41,773 nucleotides of DNA from assembly GCA_021779665.1 (NCBI GenBank), contig JAJYAG010000038.1:1-41773 (forward strand), in the 5' to 3' direction. A model generated the notes under the pieces. That model saw only the letters and a list, made by a program, of their open reading frames with translations, was not told the origin of the DNA and ran no database searches. Every line of letters starts with the position of its first letter. Within the stretch, counting starts at the first letter, position 1. The DNA is from Bacteroidota bacterium. GTDB taxonomy: Bacteria > Bacteroidota > Bacteroidia > Bacteroidales > JAAUTT01. Shown piece after piece: positions 16,674 through 25,402 of the stretch. The translations under genes were made by a program, and so were the position numbers.

Positions 16674-17006
16674 TTATCTGCGATCGTAACCGCCTCTGTT
16701 TCCACCATTACTTCTGCCGCCGCCATAGTCACTTCTGAATGGCTTTCTTGATCCACCACCTTCTTCTTTTGGACGAGCTTCAGATACTGAAAGTTCACGA
16801 TTGTTAAGCATGTAACCGTTTAAATTCGAGATAGCTTCTTTAGCTTCGCTGTCGTTAGGCATTTCGACAAAAGCGAAACCTTTGCTTCTGCCTGTAAGCT
16901 TATCAGTGATAACCTTAACAGACTTTACTTCTCCGTACTCTGCAAATAAATCCGTTAGTTGTTCCTCTTTAACTTTGAAATCAACGTTACCTAAATAAAT
17001 GTTCAT
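16674..17006 (-). CDS. RRM-domain RNA-binding protein
   Basis: A 110-residue small RNA-binding protein. One RNA recognition motif fills residues 1-80, with RNP2 IYLGNV (3-8) and RNP1 KGFAFVEM. A Gly/Arg/Ser-rich tail of about 30 residues ends GGNRGGYDRR. This is the Bacteroidota equivalent of glycine-rich RNA-binding proteins, usually abundant, often linked to cold and post-transcriptional regulation; target RNAs cannot be inferred. A longer reading from TTG 17036 is rejected because the ATG at 17006 gives the standard family start and the TTG would lie inside the promoter box. Confidence 0.93.
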   Translation of the reverse strand: MNIYLGNVDFKVKEEQLTDLFAEYGEVKSVKVITDKLTGRSKGFAFVEMPNDSEAKEAISNLNGYMLNNRELSVSEARPKEEGGGSRKPFRSDYGGGRSNGGNRGGYDRR

Positions 17007-17033
17007 GATTGTTTGATTAAAATTATATATATA

Positions 17034-17041
17034 CAAATGTA
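17034..17041 (-). promoter_or_regulatory. Candidate -7 box of the RRM gene
   Basis: TACATTTG on the minus strand matches TAnnTTTG exactly, 27 bases before the ATG at 17006. No TTTG -33 element is evident in the AT-rich upstream sequence. Confidence 0.4.
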
Positions 17042-17120
17042 AAGAATTAATATAAATAGGGATATATTAATGCCTGAATATTTTAGGTAAAATATGCTTT
17101 TCATCATATTTTTTATCCAA

Positions 17121-18356
17121 TCAGGAATATAATGCCGAATCGGTAGGTAAATCAATTCCACTCCATACTTTTTTCGAAGTCCAGTCTTCAGGTGCTGCCT
17201 TCCAGAAGGCAGAGTCAGCAGACAGACCAAGAGGTAATAAGCCTACCATACACAAATAAATACTACCGGAATTAATATAGATTTCTCCGATATTTTTCTG
17301 CTGACCATAAAAACCAATTGTGAGCCAGCCATCTTTGTCGAAGGTTCCGGGAGCTTCGATCATACGCTTAATTACATGCGAAAGCGCATTTTTAACCTGC
17401 CCCGGAGTCAAGTTGTTAGGCAGAATTTCGCTGAGGCAAACCTGCGCCAGCGCCTGAAAAGCTCCGAAACGGTAAGCTAACGATCGGCCAATAGGCGGAA
17501 AGGTACCTTCAGGAGAAATTAACCGCTCCTGAATAGCAGCATATCGCTGAAGTCTTTTTACTACTGTGTCGTATTTCGATCTGACTTCCTGATCTTTTTC
17601 CCTGAAAATACCCATAATATCGAGCATCATGGGCTGAATAACAAAACTGTTATAATAATCCCAGTGGAAATCCTGTCCATCGCCATACATTCCGTCGCCC
17701 TTATACCATTCGTAATGCTTTTTTAAGGCATAATCCACTCGCATAGGATCAAAATCGAAACCATACTTAAAAAAGAAAGCTTCAATCATAGCACTAAAAA
17801 GCAACCAGTTATTATATCCTGGTTTTACAGCCCGTGTTAGTAGAAGTGCTTTTACAACATTTTCCTGCACTGTTTTATCAAGGCTATTCCAGAGCCTCGG
17901 CGCCCTAACCAGACTATGAGCCAGAAAAGCAGCATCTACAAGTGTTTGACCACCAAAATTAAATCCTAAGTAATCAGGGGAATTAATATCGGTTCCTTTA
18001 TCGAGACAAAGTCGTGCCATTTCAAAAAACTGTTTCCGCTTTTTACCTTCTGCGGTAGAATCTTCTGGCAGATTCAGCCATGGGGAAATTCCGGCCATAG
18101 TTCTTGCAAAAGCTTCCAGGTAAGCGTACTTCTTCCGTTCTTCATGTCCTTCCTTAAAAGCAACAGGCATGGCTTTCTTTAAGTTACCTTTCGAAAGCTC
18201 ATTTAAAACAGGAAACATTATTTTTTCTGCAACACTAACCCAATATTCCCGTAAAGAGGGGTTTCCTGAATTTTCAGGAGCTGCAAATGATATCGGGCTG
18301 ATTGCAGCCACTGCGGCTGCCCCGGGAACTGTTTTTAAAAAATTACGTCGGTACAT
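17121..18356 (-). CDS. DUF2264 family protein with Tat signal
   Basis: A 411-residue protein that begins with a twin-arginine signal (RRNFLK at 3-8, then an Ala-rich hydrophobic core ending near SFAAPEN), so it should be exported folded. The rest is a DUF2264 domain, an alpha/alpha-barrel-like fold recognised by blocks such as ARTMAGISPWL, NNWLLFSAMIEAFFFK and GDGQDFHWDYYNSFVI. DUF2264 proteins are often found in carbohydrate loci and resemble GH88/GH105-type helical barrels; an action on uronate-containing oligosaccharides is plausible but unproven. It is a single gene, about 3.7 kb from GH88. Confidence 0.88.
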   Translation of the reverse strand: MYRRNFLKTVPGAAAVAAISPISFAAPENSGNPSLREYWVSVAEKIMFPVLNELSKGNLKKAMPVAFKEGHEERKKYAYLEAFARTMAGISPWLNLPEDSTAEGKKRKQFFEMARLCLDKGTDINSPDYLGFNFGGQTLVDAAFLAHSLVRAPRLWNSLDKTVQENVVKALLLTRAVKPGYNNWLLFSAMIEAFFFKYGFDFDPMRVDYALKKHYEWYKGDGMYGDGQDFHWDYYNSFVIQPMMLDIMGIFREKDQEVRSKYDTVVKRLQRYAAIQERLISPEGTFPPIGRSLAYRFGAFQALAQVCLSEILPNNLTPGQVKNALSHVIKRMIEAPGTFDKDGWLTIGFYGQQKNIGEIYINSGSIYLCMVGLLPLGLSADSAFWKAAPEDWTSKKVWSGIDLPTDSALYS

Positions 18357-18457
18357 TTGATCAAAAATTACAATATTAACTTATGAAAGTAGTTTAAAAG
18401 TGTTATAAATCTAAATTCAAAACAAAATAATTATCAGTTAAACAAAATTAATAAATC

Positions 18458-19108
18458 ATGAAAAGAATTGCTATTTTATTGTTAATTGCCTTAGGTCCTA
18501 TCAAAGCTTTCAGTCAGATCAGCTCAGGATCACTTGTTGTTGGCGGTGCTTTTTCGCTGTCACTTTCAAAAGATAAAACCGAAGAGGGAAGTAACACCGA
18601 GGATGGCCCATTCAGGACTTACTTCAGTCTTACCCCGGATGTTGAATACTTTCTTGCCGACAATTTATCAGCAGGGATTGGAATTGGGTACGCTCTAAAC
18701 AAATCGAAAACCGAAAATTCAACTTCTGAAGTAATTTCAAAGAATGGCATGTTCACCATCTCTCCATACCTGAAAAAATACTTCTCTTTAGGTGACAGAG
18801 CTTATTTCTATGGCCAGGCTCTGGCAAGTATAGGTTTTGGAAAAGTGACCAACGAAACCAAATTCAGTTCATCCACTATTACCACCGAAAGAAACAGCAG
18901 CATGTTCAGTATTGGTGTTGTTCCGGGTTTCCGATACGACATTTCGGATAAAGTTGGACTGGAAGCTGGAATCGGATTTTTAGGATTTACCCAGGATGTT
19001 GAGAAATCAAAAAACGGCAATACTGAAGTAAGAGATATTACAAATACTTTCTCTTTCCGCTTTGTACCCAATTCTCTCTCTTTGGGAATACGTTATACTA
19101 TAAAATAG
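18458..19108 (+). CDS. Outer membrane beta-barrel protein
   Basis: A 216-residue protein with a signal peptide (MKRIAILLLIALGPIKAFS, cleavage after AFS-Q), then about eight amphipathic beta strands: alternating hydrophobic/polar segments such as SLVVGGAFSLSLS, LSAGIGIGYALN and SLSLGIRYTIK at the end. This fits the OmpA/OmpX-like small-barrel family common in Bacteroidota. No OmpA peptidoglycan domain is present. Function beyond an outer membrane barrel is unknown. Confidence 0.8.
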   Translation: MKRIAILLLIALGPIKAFSQISSGSLVVGGAFSLSLSKDKTEEGSNTEDGPFRTYFSLTPDVEYFLADNLSAGIGIGYALNKSKTENSTSEVISKNGMFTISPYLKKYFSLGDRAYFYGQALASIGFGKVTNETKFSSSTITTERNSSMFSIGVVPGFRYDISDKVGLEAGIGFLGFTQDVEKSKNGNTEVRDITNTFSFRFVPNSLSLGIRYTIK

Positions 19109-19121
19109 TTAAGAGAAATAA

Positions 19122-19156
19122 TAAACCTTTCAGGTTTTAAAAACCTGAAAGGTTTA
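19122..19156. repeat. Palindromic repeat, copy 2, bidirectional terminator
   Basis: A 17-bp perfect inverted repeat (19122-19138 with 19140-19156) around a single central base has the same core as 12107-12139 (AAACCTTTCAGGTT and complement). It sits in the 54-base space between convergent genes, so it probably ends both transcripts. Confidence 0.8.
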
Positions 19157-19162
19157 AAATGA

Positions 19163-20197
19163 TTACACCTCCGGTTCCTGCTGACTCAGGCAGTGAAAAC
19201 TTCCAAAGCCCCACACAATATCTGTAGAATCGATACCAACAATGCTACGCCCTTTAAAACATTCTTCGAGAATATACATGGCCTTGTCGTCCATCTTACA
19301 TCTGAAGTTGGGGACTATCACATCTTTATTGGTAAGATAGAAGTTTGCATAAGAGGCAGGTAAACGGTTTCCTTCATAATGAACCGGCGAAGGCATGGGC
19401 AGTTCAACCAAATCGGGCTGTTTGCCATTGATCAGCCGGAGCTTTTTCAGTTGTTTCAAATTCTCCTGCAATGGCTCGTAGTTTTCGTCACTTTTGTTTA
19501 CTTCAACAGCGGTTACAATAACATCCGACGATACAAAACGGGTAATATCATCTACATGGCCATCGGTATCGTCTCCGGCAATGCCGTCGCCTAACCACAC
19601 AATCTGTTCTACATTATAGAACTGCATCAGATATTCTTCGATCTGGCTCTGCGAAAGATGCGGGTTACGATTCTTATTGAGCAGACAAGCCGTGGTAGTA
19701 AGAAGTGTGCCGGTGCCATTCACATCAATGGACCCACCTTCCATAACGATACCGGGAGAAAATATTGGTAAACCATAATGAGCTGCTACTTTCAACGGAA
19801 TAGCATTATCGTTCTCAAAAGGATATTTTCCGCCCCAGGCATTGAAGCCCCAGTTAACAATTGCTTTCTTTTCGGCCGCATTGTTGTTGATCACAAAACT
19901 AGGACCATGATCGCGGCACCATACATCGTCGCTTGGATGAATAAAGATCTCGACCTTAGAGTCGTCGATACCATATTCGTGCAGCTGCTGTATAAACTGC
20001 TGCTCATAAGTAAGGTCGGGTATATTGATGCGTATCAGTTCACTTTTGGTTATGGCTTTGATGAATTTGAGATACGAATCGTAAATTTTGTCCATCGTTC
20101 CCGGAAAGGAGGCTTCGTTGTGCGGATACGTTAACCAGGTGGCCACATGTTTTTCCCACTCGGCCGGAAACCGGTATCCTGATGCTTTTGGAGTCAT
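19163..20197 (-). CDS. aguA: Agmatine deiminase
   Basis: A 344-residue guanidino-group-modifying enzyme of the Porphyromonas-type peptidyl-arginine deiminase superfamily. It converts agmatine to N-carbamoylputrescine plus ammonia. Active-site blocks are WCRDHGPSF (93-101), GDDTDGHVDD with H214, and the nucleophilic C336 in FHCLSQQEP near the C-terminus. There is no signal peptide, so it is cytoplasmic, unlike secreted PPAD. The N-carbamoylputrescine amidase gene lies upstream on the same strand, which settles the assignment. The 158-base space between the two holds a repeat element. Confidence 0.93.
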   Translation of the reverse strand: MTPKASGYRFPAEWEKHVATWLTYPHNEASFPGTMDKIYDSYLKFIKAITKSELIRINIPDLTYEQQFIQQLHEYGIDDSKVEIFIHPSDDVWCRDHGPSFVINNNAAEKKAIVNWGFNAWGGKYPFENDNAIPLKVAAHYGLPIFSPGIVMEGGSIDVNGTGTLLTTTACLLNKNRNPHLSQSQIEEYLMQFYNVEQIVWLGDGIAGDDTDGHVDDITRFVSSDVIVTAVEVNKSDENYEPLQENLKQLKKLRLINGKQPDLVELPMPSPVHYEGNRLPASYANFYLTNKDVIVPNFRCKMDDKAMYILEECFKGRSIVGIDSTDIVWGFGSFHCLSQQEPEV

Positions 20198-20238
20198 TTA
20201 TTGATATGATATGAAAATGAAAAAATATGTATAAAGTA

Positions 20239-20318
20239 CCCCTCTCCTGAAAGAAAGGGGAGTAAGAAAATCCCTGTATTAAAGTCCTTCTCCTTAAGGA
20301 GAAGGATTTAGGATGAGG
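20239..20318. repeat. GAGAGGGG-type double-hairpin repeat, copy 1
   Basis: Two hairpins are present: a CCCCTCTCC/AAGGGGAG stem at 20239-20262 and a 22-base perfect palindrome at 20285-20306, ending GGATTTAGGATGAGG. The same plan is seen in full at 25211-25316 and in part at 22519-22553. It lies between aguA and aguB. Confidence 0.7.
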
Positions 20319-20355
20319 TAAAGCAGGAGTTTCATAAACCTTGAAATAATATACA

Positions 20356-21222
20356 TTATTCCAAAAACCGTTTTGTGATAGGCTCATAAGTATCAATGCG
20401 GCGATCGCGCAGAAATGGCCATACGGAGCGGTACTGCCCTGTAAGTTCGGTATCTATTTTCTGAACGTGGACAAGTTCCTGATCGTGCGATGCCTGATAA
20501 ACAACCGTACCGAAAGGATTAGCCACAAACGAGCCGCCCCAGAACTGCTGATCGGCCTCGCGTCCAACCCGATTTACACTCACCACATGGACCCCGTTGG
20601 CAATGGCATGCGAACGCTGAATAGTTTGCCATGCCTGATATTGTTCGCAATTGATATCATCGTTTTCTTCGTTCACATCCCAACCAATGGCAGTAGGATA
20701 GAACAAAATTTCGGCGCCTTTAAGCGCTGTAATCCGCGCAGCTTCCGGATACCACTGATCCCAGCAGATGAGAACACCAATATTGGCGAATTTCGTTTTA
20801 AAAACTTTATAACCTTCGTCGCCCGGTGTAAAATAGAATTTTTCGTAATATCCGGGATCGTCGGGGATATGTTGCTTCCTGTATTTGCCAAGATAGCTGC
20901 CATCTGCATCTATCACAGCAGTGGTGTTATGATACAAACCGGGAGCACGTTTCTCAAAAAGTGAAGCTATGATCACCACTTTGTATTTTTCGGCCAATGC
21001 CTGAAATTCCGAGGTGGTAGGTCCGGGGATGGCTTCAGCAAGACTGAAATTTGTGTGAGCTTCCACGTCACAAAAATAAAGCGACGAAAAAAGTTCCTGT
21101 AAACAAACTATCTGAGCGCCTTTTTCGGCGGCTTCAATAATTTTTGCTTTTGCTTTTTCAATATTCGCTGCTTTGTCGGCCACACACGACATCTGAACCA
21201 AACCAACTTTAACCTTTGCCAT
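20356..21222 (-). CDS. aguB: N-carbamoylputrescine amidase
   Basis: A 288-residue nitrilase-superfamily amidohydrolase that converts N-carbamoylputrescine to putrescine, CO2 and ammonia. The catalytic triad is E43 (LQELFSS), K116 (YRKQHIP) and C153 (LICWDQWYPEAAR). The WDQWYPEAAR and GWDVNEENDD blocks are typical of the plant/bacterial AguB group. With the downstream aguA it completes the agmatine route to putrescine; an arginine decarboxylase is not in the window. It lies 11 bases upstream of nothing related on the 5' side: the preceding gene on this strand is a C1 peptidase whose stop is 11 bases before its start. Confidence 0.94.
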   Translation of the reverse strand: MAKVKVGLVQMSCVADKAANIEKAKAKIIEAAEKGAQIVCLQELFSSLYFCDVEAHTNFSLAEAIPGPTTSEFQALAEKYKVVIIASLFEKRAPGLYHNTTAVIDADGSYLGKYRKQHIPDDPGYYEKFYFTPGDEGYKVFKTKFANIGVLICWDQWYPEAARITALKGAEILFYPTAIGWDVNEENDDINCEQYQAWQTIQRSHAIANGVHVVSVNRVGREADQQFWGGSFVANPFGTVVYQASHDQELVHVQKIDTELTGQYRSVWPFLRDRRIDTYEPITKRFLE

Positions 21223-21233
21223 CTTTATTAATT

Positions 21234-22379
21234 TTAAACTCCCAGTCTTTTTCTTGTAGCCTCAGGAATTGCATTTCTGTTAAGAAAGATAACCGTGGTT
21301 CTTAACCTGAAATAAGATTCCGAAACATAAATATAACCCTTGTAGGGGTTTTCTGTTCCCCAGGAATTTTTCACATAATAATATTTTTTGCCATTCTGGT
21401 CTTTAGCCAAACCGGTAATATGCATCCCATGATCGTCGGTGGTGGAATAGTTATCGAAATCGATCTGGCGTAGTTCCTGGGTAATATTCTTTTCCTTACC
21501 CGGAGCAAGAAAAACCTGATCCCAATCCTGCTGGGTAGCTTTTTTCTCATCCATGTCGGGAACAACAGCAACACCTTTCCGGAAATTAAATCCTTTATCG
21601 CTCACATCACTGGCCCAGGCAACAGAATAACCATTCAATAATGCATTATCCACTATACTTTCGAATTCATCGAGCGGAACATTATAAGCTTTCCCCCACG
21701 ACCAGTTATCGGGTAACTCAGGAACAAATGTCTGGTAAAAAGGATGATGGGTGTACGAGGAAATCATAACATAATCGGCAGGATTAATACCGAGCGATCC
21801 TGCAAAAGTCTGCGGTGTATATTCCTTTCCCTGGTATTTGAACTTTTCGGGGATACCGCCGAGATACGACTGAAGAATCCCATCCAGCCCATTGATCCAA
21901 ACCGGATTGATTGATTGTGTGGTTGCTTTGGCAATACCATCGACATAAGCTCGTAAGAGCTTATCCATTTCAAAATGATTATGAGAAGTTTCACCAGGTT
22001 TTAATCCTGCAAAAACCGATTCGGGAACAATTCCAAATGTACTGATGACATCTGTTACATCATTATTTTCGCCACCGCCAGCAAATTCAACGGTGCCGTG
22101 CATTCTAACAAATTTTTCGGCTTTGCGGAGATAGTTGTGGTAAACTATAAACATTTCCGAAAGGTCGTATTCACCCTTACCCGATTTTAAAAGTTCGGAC
22201 TCCAGCATACTGATAGCCGAAAAGCTCCAGCACGTATTGGTTTTACTTTGATCCTTCACCGGAGTTGCAGCCAGTTGCTTATCAAACTTGAAAGAATACC
22301 CTTCGGTTGAACTCTGGGAAAAACCTGAGATCGGGAAAATCAACAATAAAGAAATTGTCAGAAAGAAGTTGTATCGCAT
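21234..22379 (-). CDS. Secreted C1 (papain-fold) peptidase, bleomycin hydrolase/PepC-like
   Basis: A 381-residue cysteine peptidase with a signal peptide (about 1-21, cleavage before QSSTEG). The active-site Cys is C50 in KDQSKTNTCWSFS; the catalytic His is in DDHGMHITGLAKD and the Asn in VKNSWG, the order expected for clan CA. It is shorter than the cytoplasmic bleomycin hydrolase/PepC (about 450) but resembles the exported Bacteroidota relatives annotated as aminopeptidase C. Likely role: peptide breakdown in the periplasm. It is 11 bases upstream of aguB on the same strand, so the three genes may share a transcript. Confidence 0.9.
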   Translation of the reverse strand: MRYNFFLTISLLLIFPISGFSQSSTEGYSFKFDKQLAATPVKDQSKTNTCWSFSAISMLESELLKSGKGEYDLSEMFIVYHNYLRKAEKFVRMHGTVEFAGGGENNDVTDVISTFGIVPESVFAGLKPGETSHNHFEMDKLLRAYVDGIAKATTQSINPVWINGLDGILQSYLGGIPEKFKYQGKEYTPQTFAGSLGINPADYVMISSYTHHPFYQTFVPELPDNWSWGKAYNVPLDEFESIVDNALLNGYSVAWASDVSDKGFNFRKGVAVVPDMDEKKATQQDWDQVFLAPGKEKNITQELRQIDFDNYSTTDDHGMHITGLAKDQNGKKYYYVKNSWGTENPYKGYIYVSESYFRLRTTVIFLNRNAIPEATRKRLGV

Positions 22380-22518
22380 AATTTCATATTAACATTTGGG
22401 CGGTAAAGATATAATTTATAAGAATATGAGGAAGTGAAGGAATGAAGAAATGAAGGGAATGATATTCATAAGAAAACACATGAATAATGAGAAGGCTTAA
22501 TCACTGATGTTTTTTAAA

Positions 22519-22553
22519 CTCACCTCCGGCCCCTCTCCAAAATGTAGAGGAGT
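22519..22553. repeat. GAGAGGGG-type repeat, partial copy
   Basis: CTCACCTCCGGCCCCTCTCC followed by TAGAGGAG is the left half of the element at 25211-25316, without the right half. It lies in the 281-base divergent spacer between the C1 peptidase and msrB; the rest of that spacer shows no gene. Confidence 0.6.
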
Positions 22554-22660
22554 GATAGAACAATTTTCCAGACTAATGAATTCAACGAAATGAAAAAGAA
22601 GAAATGTAGCTGAATTTACGATGAACTAACCTGGCTTTGAGCTGTTTTATCGACAAAACA

Positions 22661-23077
22661 ATGGATATGGAAGCTACAGATAAAATAATAAAAACTGATG
22701 AGGAATGGAAACAAATTCTCACTCCCATGCAGTTCCATGTTACCCGCGAAAAAGGCACCGAACGACCATTTACAGGGGAATACGACAAGTTTTATGAACC
22801 CGGGCAATATGCCTGTATAGCATGCGGAACAATCCTGTTTACCTCGTCGCAGAAATATAATTCGGGCTGTGGCTGGCCTGCTTTTAGTGATGCTGCGGAT
22901 AAAAACCGGATCAATTTTATACTGGACAGAAGTCATGGGATGACGCGTACCGAGGTTACATGTAAAACGTGCGACGCCCACCTGGGCCATGTTTTTAACG
23001 ACGGCCCCGCTCCTACAGGGATCCGGTACTGCATAAACTCAGCCTCGCTGAAATTTATTCCGGCCGCTGGAAAGTAG
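22661..23077 (+). CDS. msrB: Peptide-methionine (R)-S-oxide reductase
   Basis: A 138-residue MsrB, which repairs methionine-R-sulfoxide in proteins using thioredoxin. Two CxxC zinc pairs are seen (CIACG and CKTCD), with the HLGHVFNDGP block and the catalytic Cys in RYCINSASLKF. The N-terminal WKQILTPMQFHVTREKGTE block is the family start. A TTG at 22637 would extend the frame by 8 residues; ATG 22661, or 22667, is preferred. No signal peptide, so cytoplasmic. It is a stand-alone MsrB without fused MsrA. Confidence 0.95.
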   Translation: MDMEATDKIIKTDEEWKQILTPMQFHVTREKGTERPFTGEYDKFYEPGQYACIACGTILFTSSQKYNSGCGWPAFSDAADKNRINFILDRSHGMTRTEVTCKTCDAHLGHVFNDGPAPTGIRYCINSASLKFIPAAGK

Positions 23078-23157
23078 TTTCAGCCAATGGTTAAACAGCA
23101 TGAAAGCATCAGCATTTTTTTGCTAAATTGGTGGCTTAACATTTGAACGTTATAAAT

Positions 23158-25203
23158 ATGAAAACTAAAGCTTTAATCATTTCTCTTATGATTTTTTCAA
23201 TACTTTCCTCGTGTAAACAGGGAGAAAAAAGCAGCGCACCGGCCGAAGACTTCAAGTTCTTTTCGGAACAGTTTGCCGATCTTAAAATTTTGCGCTACCA
23301 GGTACCCGACTTTGACAGTCTGGACCTGAACCAGAAAAAACTGCTTTTTTACCTGAGCAAAGCTGCCATAGCTGGTCGCGACATTATTTATTCGCAGAAT
23401 GGAGAATACAACCTTGCCATTCGGCGCACGCTCGAGAATATCGTTGAAAACTATAAAGGCGACCGCAATTCAAAGGATTTTCAGGATTTCATGGTCTATA
23501 CAAAACGTGTTTGGTTTTCAAATGGTATCTACCATCATTATGGATCTGAAAAATTCCTGCCGGCATTCCCAAAGGAATATTTCACCGAACTTGTAAAAGC
23601 CGCCGAACTGTCGAAACTTCCATTAAGAGAAGGACAGAATGTGGACGCTTTTCTTGCAGAACTTCTTCCGGTGATGTTCGATCCTACAGTTCTTCCTAAA
23701 AAGGTTAGTCAGGACCCGTCGTCGGATATGATCAAAGCCTCGGCCGTGAATTTCTATAAAGATGTAACCGAAGCCGAAGCTGTTAAGTTCTACGAAGCCA
23801 TGAAAAATCCAAAAGATGAGCAGCCTCTTTCCTATGGCTTGAATTCAAAACTTGTAAAGCAGAATGGCAAGCTTGTTGAATTGGTTTACAAAACTGATGG
23901 ATTATACGGCCCCGCCATTAAGGAAATTGTAAAATGGCTGGAAAAGGCTCAAACTGTTGCCGAAAACGATCTTCAGAAAGATTATATCGCAAAACTGATT
24001 TCGTATTATAACACCGGCGACCTTAAAACCTGGGACGATTACAACATTGCCTGGTTAAAGGACACTCTTTCGCGTGTTGATTTTGTAAACGGTTTTATCG
24101 AAAACTACGAAGATCCGCTTAGCATCAAAGCTACCTGGGAAGCAATTGTAAACTTCAAGGATTTGAAAGCTACCAAACGCACTGAAATCATCAGCGAAAA
24201 TGCACAGTGGTTTGAAGACCATTCGCCTATCGACCCTCGTTTCAGAAAAGAAAAGGTAAAAGGTGTTACAGCAAAAGTAATCACTGCTGTTCAACTGGGT
24301 GGCGACAATGCTCCTGCAACCGCAATCGGAGTTAACCTGCCTAATGCCGACTGGATCAGAAAAGAGCACGGCTCTAAGTCGGTTACGCTCGAAAACATCA
24401 CTTACGCATACGACCAGGCAGCTCAGGGAAATGGTTTTCTGGAAGAATTCTCACTGGATCAGTCCGAAATTGATCTGATTGAAAAATACGGCTTTATGAC
24501 CGACAACCTGCATACAGACCTACATGAATGCCTGGGTCACGGTTCAGGTCAGCTTTTACCGGGAGTAAGCTCCGAAGCATTAAAAAATTACCAGTCGACT
24601 CTTGAAGAAGCTCGTGCCGACCTGTTTGCCCTGTATTACCTCGCCGACCCGAAAATGGTTGAACTTGGCTTAATTCCCACCGTTGAAGCTGCTCATGCCG
24701 AATATTTAAAGTACATCCGCAATGGCTTAATGACCCAGCTTACCCGTATCGAATTAGGAAAGAACATCGAAGAAGCTCACATGCGTAACCGTCAGCTTAT
24801 TGCAAAATGGTGCTACGAAAAAGGACAGAAGGACAATGTAATCGAGAAAGTTACCAAAGACGGAAAAACCTATTTCCGCATTAACGATTATGATAAACTT
24901 CGCATGCTTTTCGGTGAACTCTTAAAAGAAGTTCAGCGCCTTAAATCAGAAGGCGATTACGCTGCCGGAAAAGCTTTGGTTGAGAATTATGCAGTAAAAG
25001 TCGATCCGGAACTTCATAAGGAAGTGAAAGAGCGCTTTGCGAAATTAAATCTTGCCCCTTACAGCGGTTTCATCAATCCTGAATTTGTAGCTGAAGAAAA
25101 AGACGGTGAAATTACAAACGTTAAAATAACTTATCCGAACGATTTTACAGAACAAATGATGAAATACTCCAAAGAGTTTTCGTTTTTGCCGACTTATAAT
25201 TAA
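23158..25203 (+). CDS. Dipeptidyl-peptidase III (M49), lipoprotein
   Basis: A 681-residue zinc metallopeptidase that removes dipeptides from the N-terminus of short peptides. The M49 zinc motif is HECLGH at 456-461 (H456, E457, H461), the second ligand motif EEARAD at 483-488. The HExxGH form with one extra residue compared with HExxH is diagnostic of the family, and the Cys variant is known from Bacteroides DPP III. The N-terminus is a lipoprotein signal ending in ILSSC, so the protein is anchored in the envelope rather than cytoplasmic. A TTG at 23143 is rejected in favour of ATG 23158. It ends just before a repeat element. Confidence 0.93.
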   Translation: MKTKALIISLMIFSILSSCKQGEKSSAPAEDFKFFSEQFADLKILRYQVPDFDSLDLNQKKLLFYLSKAAIAGRDIIYSQNGEYNLAIRRTLENIVENYKGDRNSKDFQDFMVYTKRVWFSNGIYHHYGSEKFLPAFPKEYFTELVKAAELSKLPLREGQNVDAFLAELLPVMFDPTVLPKKVSQDPSSDMIKASAVNFYKDVTEAEAVKFYEAMKNPKDEQPLSYGLNSKLVKQNGKLVELVYKTDGLYGPAIKEIVKWLEKAQTVAENDLQKDYIAKLISYYNTGDLKTWDDYNIAWLKDTLSRVDFVNGFIENYEDPLSIKATWEAIVNFKDLKATKRTEIISENAQWFEDHSPIDPRFRKEKVKGVTAKVITAVQLGGDNAPATAIGVNLPNADWIRKEHGSKSVTLENITYAYDQAAQGNGFLEEFSLDQSEIDLIEKYGFMTDNLHTDLHECLGHGSGQLLPGVSSEALKNYQSTLEEARADLFALYYLADPKMVELGLIPTVEAAHAEYLKYIRNGLMTQLTRIELGKNIEEAHMRNRQLIAKWCYEKGQKDNVIEKVTKDGKTYFRINDYDKLRMLFGELLKEVQRLKSEGDYAAGKALVENYAVKVDPELHKEVKERFAKLNLAPYSGFINPEFVAEEKDGEITNVKITYPNDFTEQMMKYSKEFSFLPTYN

Positions 25204-25210
25204 TATATAG

Positions 25211-25316
25211 CCTCACCTCCATCCCCTCTCCTGATGGAGAGGGGAGTAAGAACACAATACGCTATATCATAGCTCTTCAAAGTCCCTCTCCAGGAGGAGA
25301 GGGATTTAGGGTGAGG
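25211..25316. repeat. GAGAGGGG-type double-hairpin repeat, complete copy
   Basis: A 106-base element bounded by CCTCACC (25211-25217) and its complement GGTGAGG (25310-25316). It contains two hairpins: 25223-25244 and 25283-25303. It is non-coding and lies 7 bases after the DPP III stop. Copies: 20239-20318 and, partial, 22519-22553. Confidence 0.8.
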
Positions 25317-25402
25317 CTTTCCCTCCGGCCATCTTTAATAACAGCTTAAAGTAAAATCATAAAAATTGATTTATATTAGCGTGGCCGTTGAAAACATAAA
25401 AC

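Noticed and set aside
20467-20964. A 165-codon plus-strand frame within aguB
   Set aside because: It is antisense to a gene with an intact Glu-Lys-Cys triad and has no supporting features.
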